From Allolobophora icterica (lineage: Eukaryota > Annelida > Clitellata > Crassiclitellata > Lumbricidae), in contig OY744605.1 of the NCBI GenBank assembly GCA_963556255.1, forward strand, positions 7,135,114 through 7,199,113: a DNA stretch of 64,000 nt. Direction: 5' to 3'. Under the pieces are notes generated by a model that made no database searches, was not told the origin of the DNA, and was given only the letters and a program-made list of their open reading frames with translations. Of the stretch, positions 36,290 to 48,421 are shown one piece after another; positions within the stretch are counted from its first letter, which is position 1; each line of letters begins with the position of its first letter. The position numbers were made by a program, and so were the translations under genes.

Positions 36290-36640
36290 AATTCTTTGAA
36301 CACAAAACAGTAATAAATACTTACAGGTAGGGGAAAACACCTCCGACACAACGTACTACGTGATTCGCTCGTGAATTAGCCTTTTCCCTGTTCTGAGCTT
36401 TTACATAGCGCTTTAGAAATGTCGATTTTTCGATTGCTATTACGTGAACGATTAATTCAAATCTAAACAATTGGAAAAAATATTAGAATCTTCAGTAGTA
36501 TTGTTCGCCTTGTCTTTGGGGTTGTATAGGCCCTATACCAGTGGTGTTAACAGCAAATTTAAACTTCACTGTCACACTAGATATCTTTACCAACAAAAAC
36601 AATAACGAATGATAATTTACGACCGTTGTACTGCAACCAC
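36290..36640 (-). promoter_or_regulatory. Conserved 5' flank of gene 1
   Basis: About 200 bp upstream of the ATG recur before gene 2 (63540-63745), including 'gattaattcaaat' and 'ttagaatcttcagtag'. A third partial copy lies at 4540-4740. Both leaders contain a GTAAGTATTTATTACTG word about 30-45 nt before the ATG, donor-like but too close to the ATG for a normal intron. I see no clear TATA box. Promoter function is inferred from position and conservation. Confidence 0.4.
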
Positions 36641-36649
36641 CCCATGGGG

Positions 36650-37295
36650 GTATGCGGACGTTTGGTCAAAGGACGGTTGGTCAACGGACGGTTGATCACG
36701 GACGATTGGTCAATGGACGATTGGTCAAGCGGACTGTTCGTCAAGAGGACTGTTGATCAAGGGTCCTTTCGTCAAGAGGACGGTTGATCAAAAAATCGTC
36801 AGTTGACCAATCGTCTGTCTAGGGATAATTAGTGGTCGTCTATTTCAAAGGGTTATCGTGTATCTGTGCCAGTGCAGTTGTTTGTACTGATAAGAGAACT
36901 GACATATTTTAAAAGCGTTTAAAATTCACGTATATCGTATCACTCCATATTTGTTTTATTTGTGTATTGGCTACGCTTTGCGAAGTCTTCGTTGCTGTGC
37001 ATGTAAAGATGCCCGGTTTTGTAATGGCTTAATTGGTCTGGCGGCTCGTCTGTCTAGGGATAATTAGTGGTCGTCCATTTCTCTTATCAGTGGTTTGAAC
37101 TGATAAGAGAACTGGCATATTTTAAAAGCGTCTCTAATATCGAAAATTTACATTTTTGATCAACCGTCCTCTTGACGAAAGGACCCTTGATCAACAGTCC
37201 CCTTGACGAACAGTCCGCTTGACCAATCGTCCGTTGACCAATCGTCCGTGACCAATCGTCCGTTGACCAATCGTCCGTTGACCAAACGTCCTAGA
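36650..37295. mobile_element. Foldback element with long subrepeated inverted ends
   Basis: About 140 bp on each side are inverted copies built from repeats of 'ggacgattggtcaac' and 'gtcaagaggacggttgatc' (36656-36795 and 37158-37290). The middle has a direct repeat 'gtctagggataattagtgg' (36826 and 37051). It lies 0.3-1 kb upstream of gene 1. No target duplication identified. Confidence 0.75.
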
Positions 37296-37719
37296 ACCCC
37301 CTATGGGACCCGTGGGATGCGTCCCCCCAACTTTCGGGCAGTTTGCGACGGTACCCACAACTTTTGCCACAGACCGTTAAACTTTTCAATAGGGATTGAA
37401 CAATTCTCAAAGAAACTGATGCTCCTGTAAAGCCCGCTATTTATAATAGAGATGACTAGCATAGTCATCATCCAGTGTTGTACGGCCTGTTCAACCCTGA
37501 GTGATGAATGACGGGCCGGTAAGCATATAGCATCACTCTGCCGCTTGACACATGACCTTGTATAACAAGTGTTTGGGCCAGAAAATTCCTCGTTTCATCC
37601 CTTCCCTGCACACAAGCTAGCTGGCTTCTGAACCATATGCCTCCACTGTCTCGCTCTCCAAATGTTCTCTCTCCCCACGTCTCTCTCTCCCTCTCTCTAT
37701 CTCTGTCTCTTTCTCTGCA

Positions 37720-38098
37720 TTTTTGGGAAATTTCATCCGTCTTCCAAAATTATAAAACTTTTTCCGAAATTTCATCTTAAAAAAGTTTCATCTTACAAAA
37801 CAAATTGATGACTTTTTTAGTCATCTTTCCCACAAAAATCTAATTTCAATGACTTTCTTTCCGAAATCACCCCTAAAATGATCTGACGACCTTTTTTAGG
37901 AATTCTTCTCTCACAAACTTCCATCTATATCTTATGTTATTGTAGTACTCAAATCCGGGGGGGGGGACAAACATGTATCCTCGGGGGGGGAATTTCCACC
38001 CCAAAAGGTGTCTACATTACAATTTTGGTGGCCTCTGGGGGGAAACATCAATCCTGGTGGGGGAATTTCCCCCCAACAGACGTCTAGATTAAACACTG
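37720..38098. mobile_element. Truncated relative of the 27791-28196 MITE
   Basis: Reverse orientation. Shares the G-run blocks ('ggggggaatttcc', 'aaggtgtct') and ends TCTAGATTAAACACTG; the other end was not found. Confidence 0.55.
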
Positions 38099-38274
38099 AC
38101 CGAGAGCAAGAACAAGTCAGTATTTGATACCCATTACTGACGAGCCAAGACTGCTAATTCTAACTCATCTTCGAAGAAGGCTTCCATCAAAAGTCTCAGA
38201 CCGTTATTGTTAAGTTTCAGTTCCAGCAAAAAGAACGTATCGGGTGCGTATCACAACCTCTATCAGTTCTCATA

Positions 38275-38640
38275 GACATAGACATGGGCGAGGATCCCAG
38301 GGTCGAGGGGACAATACCGAGTCTACAAATTTTTCGTGAGGTAAATATTTTCACCTTTTTTTACCGGTTCAGTGCACAAGTCTCCCGTGTCCCCCACCTG
38401 TCAAACAAGATCGCCAGTGAACATAGTTTTTCAGCTGCAGCACCGACGATCTGGAATGGCCTTCCATTTTTGCTGCGTGACCCTAATAACATTAGATTTT
38501 GCTGCTTTTTCTAGACTACCAATAACGCATTTGTTCAACTGACTGTTAGCCTCGTGTTTAGCGCTTCTGTGAGGTACTAAAGAGGCGCTGTAAAAATGTT
38601 CTATTACATTACATTACAATACATAGAGCTTGGGCCAGGC
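38275..38640 (+). pseudogene. LINE 3' end
   Basis: EHSFSAAAPTIWNGLPFLLR and tail 'aaagaggcgctgtaaaaatg' with attac repeats. Confidence 0.75.
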
Positions 38641-39675
38641 GTTGTAGCTGAACGGAAGGGGGAGTCGTGGGATCTGGAGTCAGAGTCGGTACCCTCTGAA
38701 CTGGAATCATTGATATTGCGATTCGCTCAGATCCAATGAGATTTTAGAGAACCCCCTCCACACTAACCCACTAATACAGAAACAGCGTTAGGTCGAACAC
38801 CAACAGAACATTACCAACCTGCCTATTTCATGCTATTAGAATTAGATACTGCAATCGGGAAGTTAGGAACAGATAAGTTAAGAGCATTTGAATCATTTAT
38901 CGGTCTTGCACGTTCATCGTCACTCACTCGGCAGTGTGAAACGTCTCACAGATTGGACGTGAGTTTGTTGCTGTGCGAGTCACGGAAACTGATTTTTGGC
39001 GACATCAAGTGACTCTTGAGTCTTGACATTCCTTTAGTAGGAACTCTATTTTCATGCTTTGCTTGAATGTTTTACTCTTTGAAAATGTAAAATTTCATAA
39101 CTGTTATTCTCAGCAATTACAAATCGCTGGCGATAAAATAAATGTTCATGCTAAACTCAAGTCTATAAGAATTAAGAATTAAATTCATAATATTGCTGTA
39201 TAATTTCTCTCTGAAACTTTACTTCGATCTCTTTTTAAATCCGACTATGGCTCGCAGTAGAAGCCTAGGACATTTCAATTTTTAATGCTGCGACTGCCAG
39301 CGGTGTTCTTCTAACACCTAAAATCTCAGTTTCCTCACATATAAAATACTAAAAATTTTAACAGATTGAGATGGTTTATGTAGTTTTATTTCGAAATCAT
39401 CGTTGAAAATTTGAAGCAAAAAGGTCCCAAAATGTACTCCATTTGGCATCAAATGCCCAAAATTGCTTCGGCTGGGGAGCTTACAACGCTTCCCACGCCC
39501 CCTAGTCGTTAGGGGCTTCTTGCCTTCGGCAATCGCCACTTCGCGCCTTTGGCGCTCGCAATCGCTTCCCCAACTCAGACGATCTAGTAGGTCCCCCAGC
39601 TTCTAGACCGTGGTTGCGCCTATGCCCTCTGGATATTGACCTGATTACGCCATGTTTTTTGTGTGTTCTCGGTTG
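38640..39675. other. No gene recognised
   Basis: Nothing supported on either strand between the LINE tail and duplicate block A. Confidence 0.4.
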
Positions 39676-40880
39676 ATGTTATGCATTAGACACCGCGCAA
39701 TAGAAACGAAATCGAAGCAGAGGGGTTGTACTCACTTATTAACTTATTACGAATTTACGAAAGCATTCATCTGCTGCAACACACTACCATCTATAGATTC
39801 ATGCTACGTCGTTTGGGAGATTTTGAGGCGTTTGTTTGGAAAGCTAGAAGCTGTACAGACCCAAAATTATGTTTTTAATTCTTAAGCTGAGGAATACTTT
39901 ATTGCGTTTGGAATTTGTGTACTTTCGCTTTCAGATTTCGTCTTCTCTAGAATTTAAGCTTACAAACAAAAGAGAACCTAAACCTTCTTGATAAAACATG
40001 TCTCCCCCGTGTTAATCTGTAGCCAAATTGAGCCTACGTGATACTATAGGATTACGGTAACAATTTTATAGAAGACAACTTGCCTGTAAAAGTTTTCTTT
40101 CCGAATTTTCTCCTAAACCATTCTGTTGCCTGTACGATTAACCGCTGCACATGAATATTATAGTCGAGGTCAGCCTGCTAATCCTTGATAGGCCTATTCA
40201 GAAAGAGGGCCATAGGCCCATATATTTAGCATGACCGAGATACATCACAATGAGTGGCATCGACCAATGGGACTATTCAGAATGAGGGCCATAGACTTAG
40301 CATGACCCGAGTATATGACAATGAGTGTAATCGACAACAGGCCTATCAAAAATGAGGGCCATAGACCTAACAGTTTAAACGGTTACAAAAACCATAGATT
40401 CATTTTATTGCCTAATACAGGCGAGTTTATTAACTGTGCATAAAACCCTATGCATCGTAATTTACATATTCATTCATTCATGTTGATAATTTATGTAGCG
40501 CCTCTTCAAGAAACCTATTTAGAGGTGCTCCCAGTCCAACCATGGTTAAAAAGAGAAGTCTTCAAGAGACGGTAGAAAGTAGGTGAACTGCCTCGTTGAA
40601 ATAAGCGCAAAGAAGGTGGGAGCCATTCCAGGTAGAGGGGCCAGCCACTGAGAAGGTACGACGCTGTTTAACTAAGGAGCGGGACCGATGGACCAACAGC
40701 TCACCTCAAGTTGCAGAACGCAGAAATCGACATTATGTATACTGTTATCCAATGGCTTCCACTATTATAACACCCAAGGCATCAATCGATAGTCGTTCAA
40801 GATAAATCGCAATTAAAACCATAATCCACTGGAAAGCCAAGTCTAAATCCAACTGATCAGAGAAATCAAAAGCCAGGCTA
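39676..40880. repeat. Duplicate block A (right)
   Basis: Matches 1-900, interrupted by a LINE tail at 40475-40740. Confidence 0.85.
40475..40740 (-). pseudogene. LINE 3' end
   Basis: Tail 'tatgtagcgcctcttcaag' and minus-strand traces of the common C-terminal region. Inserted in the right-hand duplicate; absent at the matching place on the left. Confidence 0.7.
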
Positions 40881-40923
40881 CAATATGTAAGCAATATAAT
40901 AATATATTCGTGTTTATTGACAA

Positions 40924-41249
<326 letters not shown>

Positions 41250-41719
41250 ATACGACGATTTTTACAGCGCTGTAAATGACACATGCCGTTACAAGTAGTC
41301 CCCGGCGCCGCCGCCATCCGCCGCCGCCGTTAAGCTCTCAAGTCGAAACTAGTCGCTAGGCGATCGACTGCTAGCGACTTCGTTCACTTAATATTTTGCT
41401 TGTTGTTTCAATCGCGGTTTTCAAGTAAACAATGACAGAACAGTGCTTCTACTAGTTAACAGCTGATAACATATAATCAATTGTACGTCCATGTTATTGT
41501 CTATCAATGCAAATAATATCTATGTAGAAACTAAAACTGAAATTTTCCAGTAACTGAAACGAACACGGAAATTATTTCAGAATTGAAACTGTAATAAAAA
41601 CTGAAATTTTTTCAGAACTGAAACTTGAACTGAAATAAAAATTACGAAACAAAAACTGAATTAAAGCTGAGACTGTAATTATTTTCAAAACTGAAATATC
41701 ACTGGCTTTGACTTAGTGG

Positions 41720-42239
41720 TATCACGGTTTAACATTACATTATATACATATTACGTATAAATATATTTAGCATTACTTGCCTACTAGAAGGGGTTGTATC
41801 TTATTTTTAGCCTGGAGCCAGTCATGTACCGTTAGCCTAGGATAGCTGCCTCGGGGTGTTCGCTCATCCTTGCTTGCGCTGCAACTGTCTTGAGTGGCAC
41901 GTGTTACCTTAACCGTTGGGCTCCTTAGATGGAGGTATCTGCTTGGCTTGGGGGATGCTGCCTAAACTCGCTGCCTGACCGCTTACCTATAAAACCCTCT
42001 GTCTCAAGACATTTGGCCTGACTGCTTGGGGAATCGTTCGGAGTCCTAACCTCTAGGTAAGACTGTCGTCTCAGTGACTAAAGCTCAGCGCATTTCATTC
42101 ATATCATCTACTCATTATATTTAGCTAACCGCATATTTGTAATTGTTGTTCTTATGTAATAAACCTCATATATTGTCATTATGTCTATTTGTCCTGTGGC
42201 TAGTTCCCTTGTAAATAGTGTAATATAGATATCACGATA
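41720..42239 (+). repeat. 5' LTR
   Basis: Starts TATCACGG and ends CACGATA. TATAAAA at about 41990 and AATAAA at about 42160 give a U3/R/U5 layout. A primer-site-like TGGTGGCGACCGGGG begins a few bases after the LTR (about 42242). Confidence 0.95.
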
Positions 42240-42294
42240 TATGGTGGCGACCGGGGATTAAGATCTCTTCGCTCTGAACGATCTTACTTATCTT

Positions 42295-42671
42295 TTGTCA
42301 TTGTGTTTGTTTGTTTTGTTCTTTTTTGTTTTAAATTTTCTTTTTATATATTTTTGTTCGTATCATTTCCTTCTCATTCCAATGTTCTTCTCTATCGTTC
42401 ATTCTTGCTTTCTTGGCATTAGCCATCTGACACGCAGGCTGTCTCGTTTTTGGTATTCCACGCCTCCTTCCGTTGCCTTGCACCAGCCAGAAATTCTTGA
42501 TATCTATTCAGTCTCATTTTTTGAAGAACCAACACCGTCATGGAGTGCTGATGAACTGGACAGCTATTATGACTTCGTCTTGATGCACTTTGAATCATAT
42601 TTTCCTTGTGATTGGACCACCTGTAGCCATAAATTTGAAGTCCTCAGTGACATTTTGGAGGTCCTCTTCCG
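42295..42671 (+). pseudogene. Gag-like remnant cut by the internal deletion
   Basis: The open frame here contains SWSADELDSYYDFVLMHFES and has no similarity I recognise; position after the 5' LTR suggests the start of gag. At about 42672 the sequence jumps into integrase in a different frame, which marks the deletion junction. Confidence 0.5.
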
Positions 42672-44162
42672 GTCACAGCTAATGGCCATCGTTTTGTTCT
42701 CATTTTTATTGATTCGTTTTCTAAATGGGTTGAACTGGTGCCGGTGAAAGATCAGAGTGCGTTAACTGTGGCTACAGCCTTATATGACAATGTAATAACG
42801 AGGTATGGCCCTCCCACCTCTTTATTATCTGATCGTGGTACTGCATTCTTGTCTAAAGTGGTGGAACAATTGTGTAAACGGTTTAATATTAAACGGGTAT
42901 ATACTAGCGCTTACCACCCTCAGTGTAATGCAAATGTGGAGAGGGTCTGGTCTGTACTTTGGGCTGCATTACGGTCCTACTGTGAGTCGCAATCAGATTG
43001 GGAGAGTCATTTGTCTAGTATTGCATATGCATTAAGGGCCACGCCGAACGCTAGTTCAAATTTTAGCCCGAGTCTAGTTGTTCTTGGTCGTGAATTAGCA
43101 TTGCCTATGCAAGCGGCTTTGCTACCATCTAACACCGGACGCAGTGGAGTGGAAGCCTACGTGCGGCAGCTTTTGCAAAAACTACAAATTGTAAGACAAG
43201 TTGCTGCAGACAATTTACAAGCGGCACAGGCTACGCATAAAAAGTATTATGACCGTAATCAACATCCTGCGGTGTACCTTCCAGGAGATTTGGTTTGGTT
43301 AAATGCGCCATATAATCCACCTGGAATTTCTTCCAAATTAAGAAGAAAATTTGAGGGCCCATATTATGTTGTGAGCAGGACGGAAAATGACACGTATCGA
43401 CTACGAAATTCACTGACGAATGAATTGATGTCTTCAGCTGTGCATTTGAATAGACTTCGTCCGTTTGATAATGACCGACAGGTTTTGTGGGATCGGTTTA
43501 ATGACTTAATGGCCTCGTCCCAACCCTCCACCTTACAACCGTTGGACACTACGCAGCCTTCCATCCAGCCGGATGTAGCTGATACAACCGACGACGGTTC
43601 TACAGAGGTCGGACAACCGTTGCCTGGTCTCCCACCCTCACCACTTCCTGCCATACCATCTTCAAACAGGAACGATTCTTTGTTTTCAGATGCCTCGGAA
43701 CCACCCCTCGCCACATCTGCTGCGGATGTTTCCCCTTCAGCAGACGTCTTGGCGCCTTCACCGGATGTAGGTGGTACCGACACTAATGCGTTTCCATTAC
43801 CGTCGACTTCCTCTCACCCCCTTCCCTCTTCGTCCCAGGGTTGTAATGATTCACAGGACCCCGTATCATCATCACCATCATCATCTAGTCAAATTTGGTT
43901 CCCTGCTAGTAAGTTACTTGCATGTAAGGTACAAAATGGACGTCGCCTCTATAAGGTAAAATGGCTAGACGAGAAGTTTAAACCTACGTGGGAAAAATCC
44001 GATGATGTAACGCCAGCTTTAAAAGACGCTTTCCACGCTTCTTATACTTGGGCGGGTAAGAAAAAGCGCAAGACAGCTACACATAGAGCGTCGATTTTAA
44101 CATTGTCCTTTATTCGTTTATTAACTGTGTTGTTCATTCTTTTATTTTTGTTTTCTCTTTAG
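42672..44162 (+). CDS. Integrase with GPY/F module and chromodomain-like tail (5'-truncated)
   Basis: The catalytic core keeps the first Asp (IFIDSFSKWVEL), the second Asp (LLSDRGTAF) and the Glu (NANVERVW). GPY/F follows as KFEGPYYVVSRTENDTYRLR. A Ser/Pro-rich linker of about 150 residues leads to a chromodomain-like segment, LLACKVQNGRRLYKVKWLDE and PTWEKSDDV, then a basic patch and a hydrophobic end. The zinc-binding N-terminus is lost in the deletion. In related elements this enzyme inserts cDNA, and chromodomains steer it to chromatin. Confidence 0.88.
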   Translation, partial: VTANGHRFVLIFIDSFSKWVELVPVKDQSALTVATALYDNVITRYGPPTSLLSDRGTAFLSKVVEQLCKRFNIKRVYTSAYHPQCNANVERVWSVLWAALRSYCESQSDWESHLSSIAYALRATPNASSNFSPSLVVLGRELALPMQAALLPSNTGRSGVEAYVRQLLQKLQIVRQVAADNLQAAQATHKKYYDRNQHPAVYLPGDLVWLNAPYNPPGISSKLRRKFEGPYYVVSRTENDTYRLRNSLTNELMSSAVHLNRLRPFDNDRQVLWDRFNDLMASSQPSTLQPLDTTQPSIQPDVADTTDDGSTEVGQPLPGLPPSPLPAIPSSNRNDSLFSDASEPPLATSAADVSPSADVLAPSPDVGGTDTNAFPLPSTSSHPLPSSSQGCNDSQDPVSSSPSSSSQIWFPASKLLACKVQNGRRLYKVKWLDEKFKPTWEKSDDVTPALKDAFHASYTWAGKKKRKTATHRASILTLSFIRLLTVLFILLFLFSL

Positions 44163-45921
44163 CTTCCGAAGAGAGGACTTCCGCGTTGAATTGGGCCTGA
44201 TCAAATTGTTGGTTGAATTCGTATTTGATGCATTGGGCTTAAATTCAGTCAAAATGTAATATCGTCAAATTAATTAGTAGATTGTTATGTAAAGTACGTA
44301 ATTGTCGTTTCCCTTTGAATTTTAGATATAGCCGTCTCTTGACCTTGTTTTTACTTTTAGGTTGCAACGATGGCGTGTGCTGGGTTTTATTTTCAGTGTT
44401 CAATGTACATATGCTGTTTTAATGTTAATTGTGGCTTTATATGGAGTGTCAGTGGTTACGAAGCATATACATTTTATATTTCAGCCAGTCGGCCATGGTC
44501 GTTGTTTGATAGCTAATCTACTTTATTTGTGGTAGATATTATTTGCACTTAGGCTAAACGTTTCTATGTCATTACAAGTCTAGGCTTGTTTATTAAGTTG
44601 CAACAGCGTACTATTGTATTATATTAATGTAATTGTTCCTTATTACTTGCATTTCTATTTGTATTTGATACTCTTTCGTATCTTATTATGGGCTCTAGCC
44701 TTAAATGCTATATGTCTTAAAGATATTATATTTTATGCATTTATGTATGACTATTAAGCCTTTCTCTTTTTATATTACTTACTACGATTATTTTGTTTCT
44801 CGTACAGGCATTAGCCGTATGTTTATTCTCAGGCAAATGTTGCGGGTCTATGTTTATATGTCACTTACGTTATTCTATTTCGTCGTTACATGTATCTTCG
44901 TCAGTATATTCGTACCATTAGTAACTTCTGGGAGTACTTGGAAGAGTACAATATTTGTACATCATATATTTAGGTAATAACCTATGAGTTGTCATTTGGG
45001 CTTTAGTCCTTGGGTGTGTGCATTTGTCTATTTTTGTCGTTTTCGAGAGGAATTTTCCATCTCCTAGTTTCATTATTACATGATATTATATTCACAGATT
45101 TCTGTGTTGTTCGTTCTTTGCATGTCATTATGATTTCTCGTACATAAATTCATAGCAATTATGCTATTATATTCGTTATTTTCATTTGCATTTTAGTCGC
45201 ATTAGCTTGTTATTACGTTATATGTAAGTGGGCATAGATACATTCTCGGGTTTATGAGATTATTTTTGGGCTCTAGTCCAACGCTGTTATACTCAGCAAT
45301 GCCTAGTGCAGTGGTTATTAATTTGTTCCCTTATAATTATTTCTTAAGTGCATAGGTTCTTTCACTGAATTCTAAGCCTTATGTTGTCTGATTCACTGTA
45401 CTCTCACTGTAAATATGTATATTCAGTCGTGTTTTACGCTATTATGCTAGCCTTTTGTACTGTAGGCTGTAATGTTTAGTCTATTTGTAGTTATCCCTCC
45501 GCTTTGGTTTTGGTTATGCACGTCCGTAACGTATTATTAGGTCTGTATCTATATAATATTCCTCCGCATTACTTTATTCTGGTGTTTTGGTTCGCTTATA
45601 TAGTGTTTCTTCTGGTGCATTATCGTGTGGTTTCGTTTTCGCATTGTACTTTGTTTATTTTCTAGATTGATCTTCTATGCTAGCCGTTTTATTCTCACTT
45701 AGTGTCTTTCATTGTCTATCAAGGTCTTAATCGTTATTATGTGTGTTTACTTATTTTCACTGCATGCTAATTATATTTTGGGTATGATTACGTTTCAGTA
45801 GTTTATTATCTTTTCATTGGATGGCTATAGAGGCTACATGTGCTTTAATTCTTGATGCTCATATATATAACCTCCACTCTTCTTTTCCTTGTCATATATT
45901 TTATAAATTCTTCCTTCCTTT
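44163..45921 (+). other. Long non-coding interior of the LTR element
   Basis: About 1.76 kb of T-rich sequence with no ORF I can assign, between integrase and the envelope-like region. A pyrimidine-rich tract and 'ttatag' immediately before the ATG at 45955 look like a splice acceptor, so the downstream frames could be expressed from a spliced RNA (inference). Confidence 0.5.
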
Positions 45922-45954
45922 TTGTTATATTATTTCTATTTTATCTGTTATAGC

Positions 45955-46662
45955 ATGGCGTTGTTAGTCGTCTTCATTTTCGCCGTCTGCTTGGCTCTTT
46001 CTCAGACTTGTTCGGGTCAGGCTTCCATGCCGTCCGTGGTTCCGAGACATAATTACGGCGTCGTCTTTAAGTACCAGAATCAGGCTCAAGCTACTACGGG
46101 ATACTGGCCTCACACGTTTCATTGTGTTTTACCTTCATTAAATTCTTGGCCTACTTTTCTGGATTGGTGTTCTCACTCGCTGTATAAGGGTGTTTGTACG
46201 GAATTTCCGTTTCTTATTACCTTGGCTAACAATTTTACTAATCAAACGAACCATCAGTTGTACGATACTCTTCAAGCTGTTTATGACCTTCTACCCGAGT
46301 CTCCTCTTCCTGTTAATGTCACAACGAGAAAGAGGTCATTGTTTCCCTTTATTGGTCAACTGGCAAGTTCTTTATTTGGCACGGTGTCTGAAGCGGACAT
46401 TCAAACGATTGTATCTCATGTTAATGCTTTGACTAAATCTCAGTCACAGTTGCTTTCTGGTTTTCAAAAGCAGACAGATCATATGTCTTCTTTTATGACT
46501 TTATCTCAAGAGCGTATGAATGGATTTGAGGATTTATTACAGAAACAGTACGCGGCAGTGATGGAATCTTTTACAATGGAACAGAAATGGGTAGTTCAGC
46601 TTAGTGATAATTTGAATTTTGTGTTGTTTAAGATGTTTACTACACTTTTGATTCTCGATTAA
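45955..46662 (+). CDS. Envelope-like protein, N-terminal part (F-type)
   Basis: The ATG at 45955 gives a signal peptide (MALLVVFIFAVCLALSQ). N-glycosylation sites follow, then a furin-like site RKRS and a hydrophobic segment beginning LFPFIGQLASSLFG, then a helical region. This is the layout of F-type envelope proteins of errantiviruses and baculovirus F relatives. The frame stops at 46662 and similarity continues in another frame, so it is broken or frameshifted here. Confidence 0.75.
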   Translation: MALLVVFIFAVCLALSQTCSGQASMPSVVPRHNYGVVFKYQNQAQATTGYWPHTFHCVLPSLNSWPTFLDWCSHSLYKGVCTEFPFLITLANNFTNQTNHQLYDTLQAVYDLLPESPLPVNVTTRKRSLFPFIGQLASSLFGTVSEADIQTIVSHVNALTKSQSQLLSGFQKQTDHMSSFMTLSQERMNGFEDLLQKQYAAVMESFTMEQKWVVQLSDNLNFVLFKMFTTLLILD

Positions 46663-47804
46663 TTCAGACACAAGTCCAAGAATTATATCGCTCAGTGGAA
46701 ATGTTAGTTGCGGGATTTTTATCTTCCTCCCTGGTACCTGCTTCTGCAATCAGGCATACCATTACGGAGATTGAGGGGGTACTTGAGGAATCTCGTCATG
46801 GTATTACGATAGCTCGTCATGATCCTGCTTATTATTATTCTTCTCATAATTTTCTGTTTTTTCGTAACGGGTCAGATTTGTACATTACAGTGAAATTTCG
46901 GTTGGTTTCTGCGCGCGTTACTACACTTCATGTTTATAGTGTTACTTCATTTCCAGTTCCATTTCATAATGATTCGGATCTTCTTACCCTGATTTCTTCT
47001 CCTCCTCCCTATTTTCTTCTATCCTCTAATTTTGAGTATATTTTCGAACTCGCTCAACCTTTAGTGCGTGCGGATCAATTCCCTGTTGGTTTACTTTTGC
47101 ATTTCACTCGTAGGTCATGTTTAGCTTTGTTTCAGGACAATGCAGCACGTATCAAGTTGTTTTGTGTTTTTCAGGTGTTTAAATCTAGGGATATTGCCAC
47201 GGATTTGTATGTTTTGGATTATTCACAGATTCTTGTCCGTTCTAATATTTTTCAACTCGACTGTCGTTCTCGTAGTTTTGACCTTGACTCTTGTCATTAT
47301 TGTTTTTACAAGGTTCCTTGTTCCTGTTCGGTTACGACAGTTCGTTCTTTTCTACCTGCTCAGCTTTCTCACTGTCATTCGGATGAGGACCAACTTGCTA
47401 TTGACCCTACTCCTCGATATCCCGTTAATTTGGCTTTGTTACATCATTTCTTTGATAATTCTACCTTACAGTCGTTTGCTGGTGACACATTGCTTTCTTC
47501 ACCTCTTTCTGTGCAGCTTCCGCCTATGAAATTTTTTAATCATTCATTTGATGAGAAGTTAGCTATTTCGCGTTCTATTGGTTATCAGTTAGATAAGGTT
47601 GTTAACGCTACGAAGGCTGATGAGAATATTTACAGATCTATTGTTGATCCTATTTTGTTTGGTGACATCTCCGTGTCTCCTAGTTTCTTTTTCACTCCTC
47701 TTGGTTTGGTTACTTGTCTGTTGCTACTGCAGTTCTCCTCTGCCTTCATCTTTTGTTTACATTTTGGCTTGCGTATCGCCTTCGTCTTACCGTTGCTGCT
47801 TTAG
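46663..47804 (+). CDS. Envelope-like protein, C-terminal ectodomain (separate frame)
   Basis: A cysteine-rich patch (FDLDSCHYCFYKVPCSC) and several N-glycosylation sites, then a hydrophobic C-terminus near 47700-47804. Continuation of the upstream frame is likely but is interrupted. A third frame overlaps its end. Confidence 0.65.
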
Positions 47805-48421
47805 CTGTCCTCTGTAATCAGGCTTCTGTGACTTATGCTCGTACTCTTCCTACTTTCTTGATTGCTACTGTTCCTCCTTCTCCATTCCCTTCTTATGTCC
47901 TTCCGCCGTTTTTGAATTTAGGTTACTCCCCTCCTTTTGACATGTTTGGTTATTTAGTTCTTCTTATTTTGATCATTTACATTATTAAGAAAATTTGGGC
48001 TTGTCGTTCCCGTGATTTTGAATCTAGCCCTGATTTTGATTTGTGTTTGGAGATTAAGGCCCGGAATCGTTGCTTTTTCATTACTTTGCAAACTGTTACT
48101 GGGTGTCCTACTGATTATATTGTGTCTGGATCTGCTTTGAGTTCTCATATTTCTGTTTATGGTTGGCTTCGTCCTAAGGTTGTGATTACTTGGGCTGATT
48201 TTCAGATGGTCCATCGGAATTCTGGCCGTTCTTTATACATTGCAACACACGTACCTATTTCTTATATTCAGCGTTTTAAACTTTATTCTGTGTTTGCTAA
48301 TGATTATGAATGTTTTCTGTTTTTTGCACATGCTGGACGAGGAAACTATGTGACGATGTCAAGCGCTCAGCCAAGACGAGACTGTGCTACTATTTCGCCT
48401 TCTTCCATGTTGGCCGGCTAA
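47714..48421 (+). CDS. Third membrane-protein-like frame overlapping env
   Basis: 235 codons overlapping the previous frame by about 90 nt. It has a hydrophobic N-terminus, a second strong membrane segment (YLVLLILIIYIIKKIWAC) and a cytosolic tail of about 135 residues. It is either the true anchor and tail of the envelope reached by a frame change, or a separate product. I do not recognise the tail. Confidence 0.5.
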   Translation: MSVATAVLLCLHLLFTFWLAYRLRLTVAALAVLCNQASVTYARTLPTFLIATVPPSPFPSYVLPPFLNLGYSPPFDMFGYLVLLILIIYIIKKIWACRSRDFESSPDFDLCLEIKARNRCFFITLQTVTGCPTDYIVSGSALSSHISVYGWLRPKVVITWADFQMVHRNSGRSLYIATHVPISYIQRFKLYSVFANDYECFLFFAHAGRGNYVTMSSAQPRRDCATISPSSMLAG

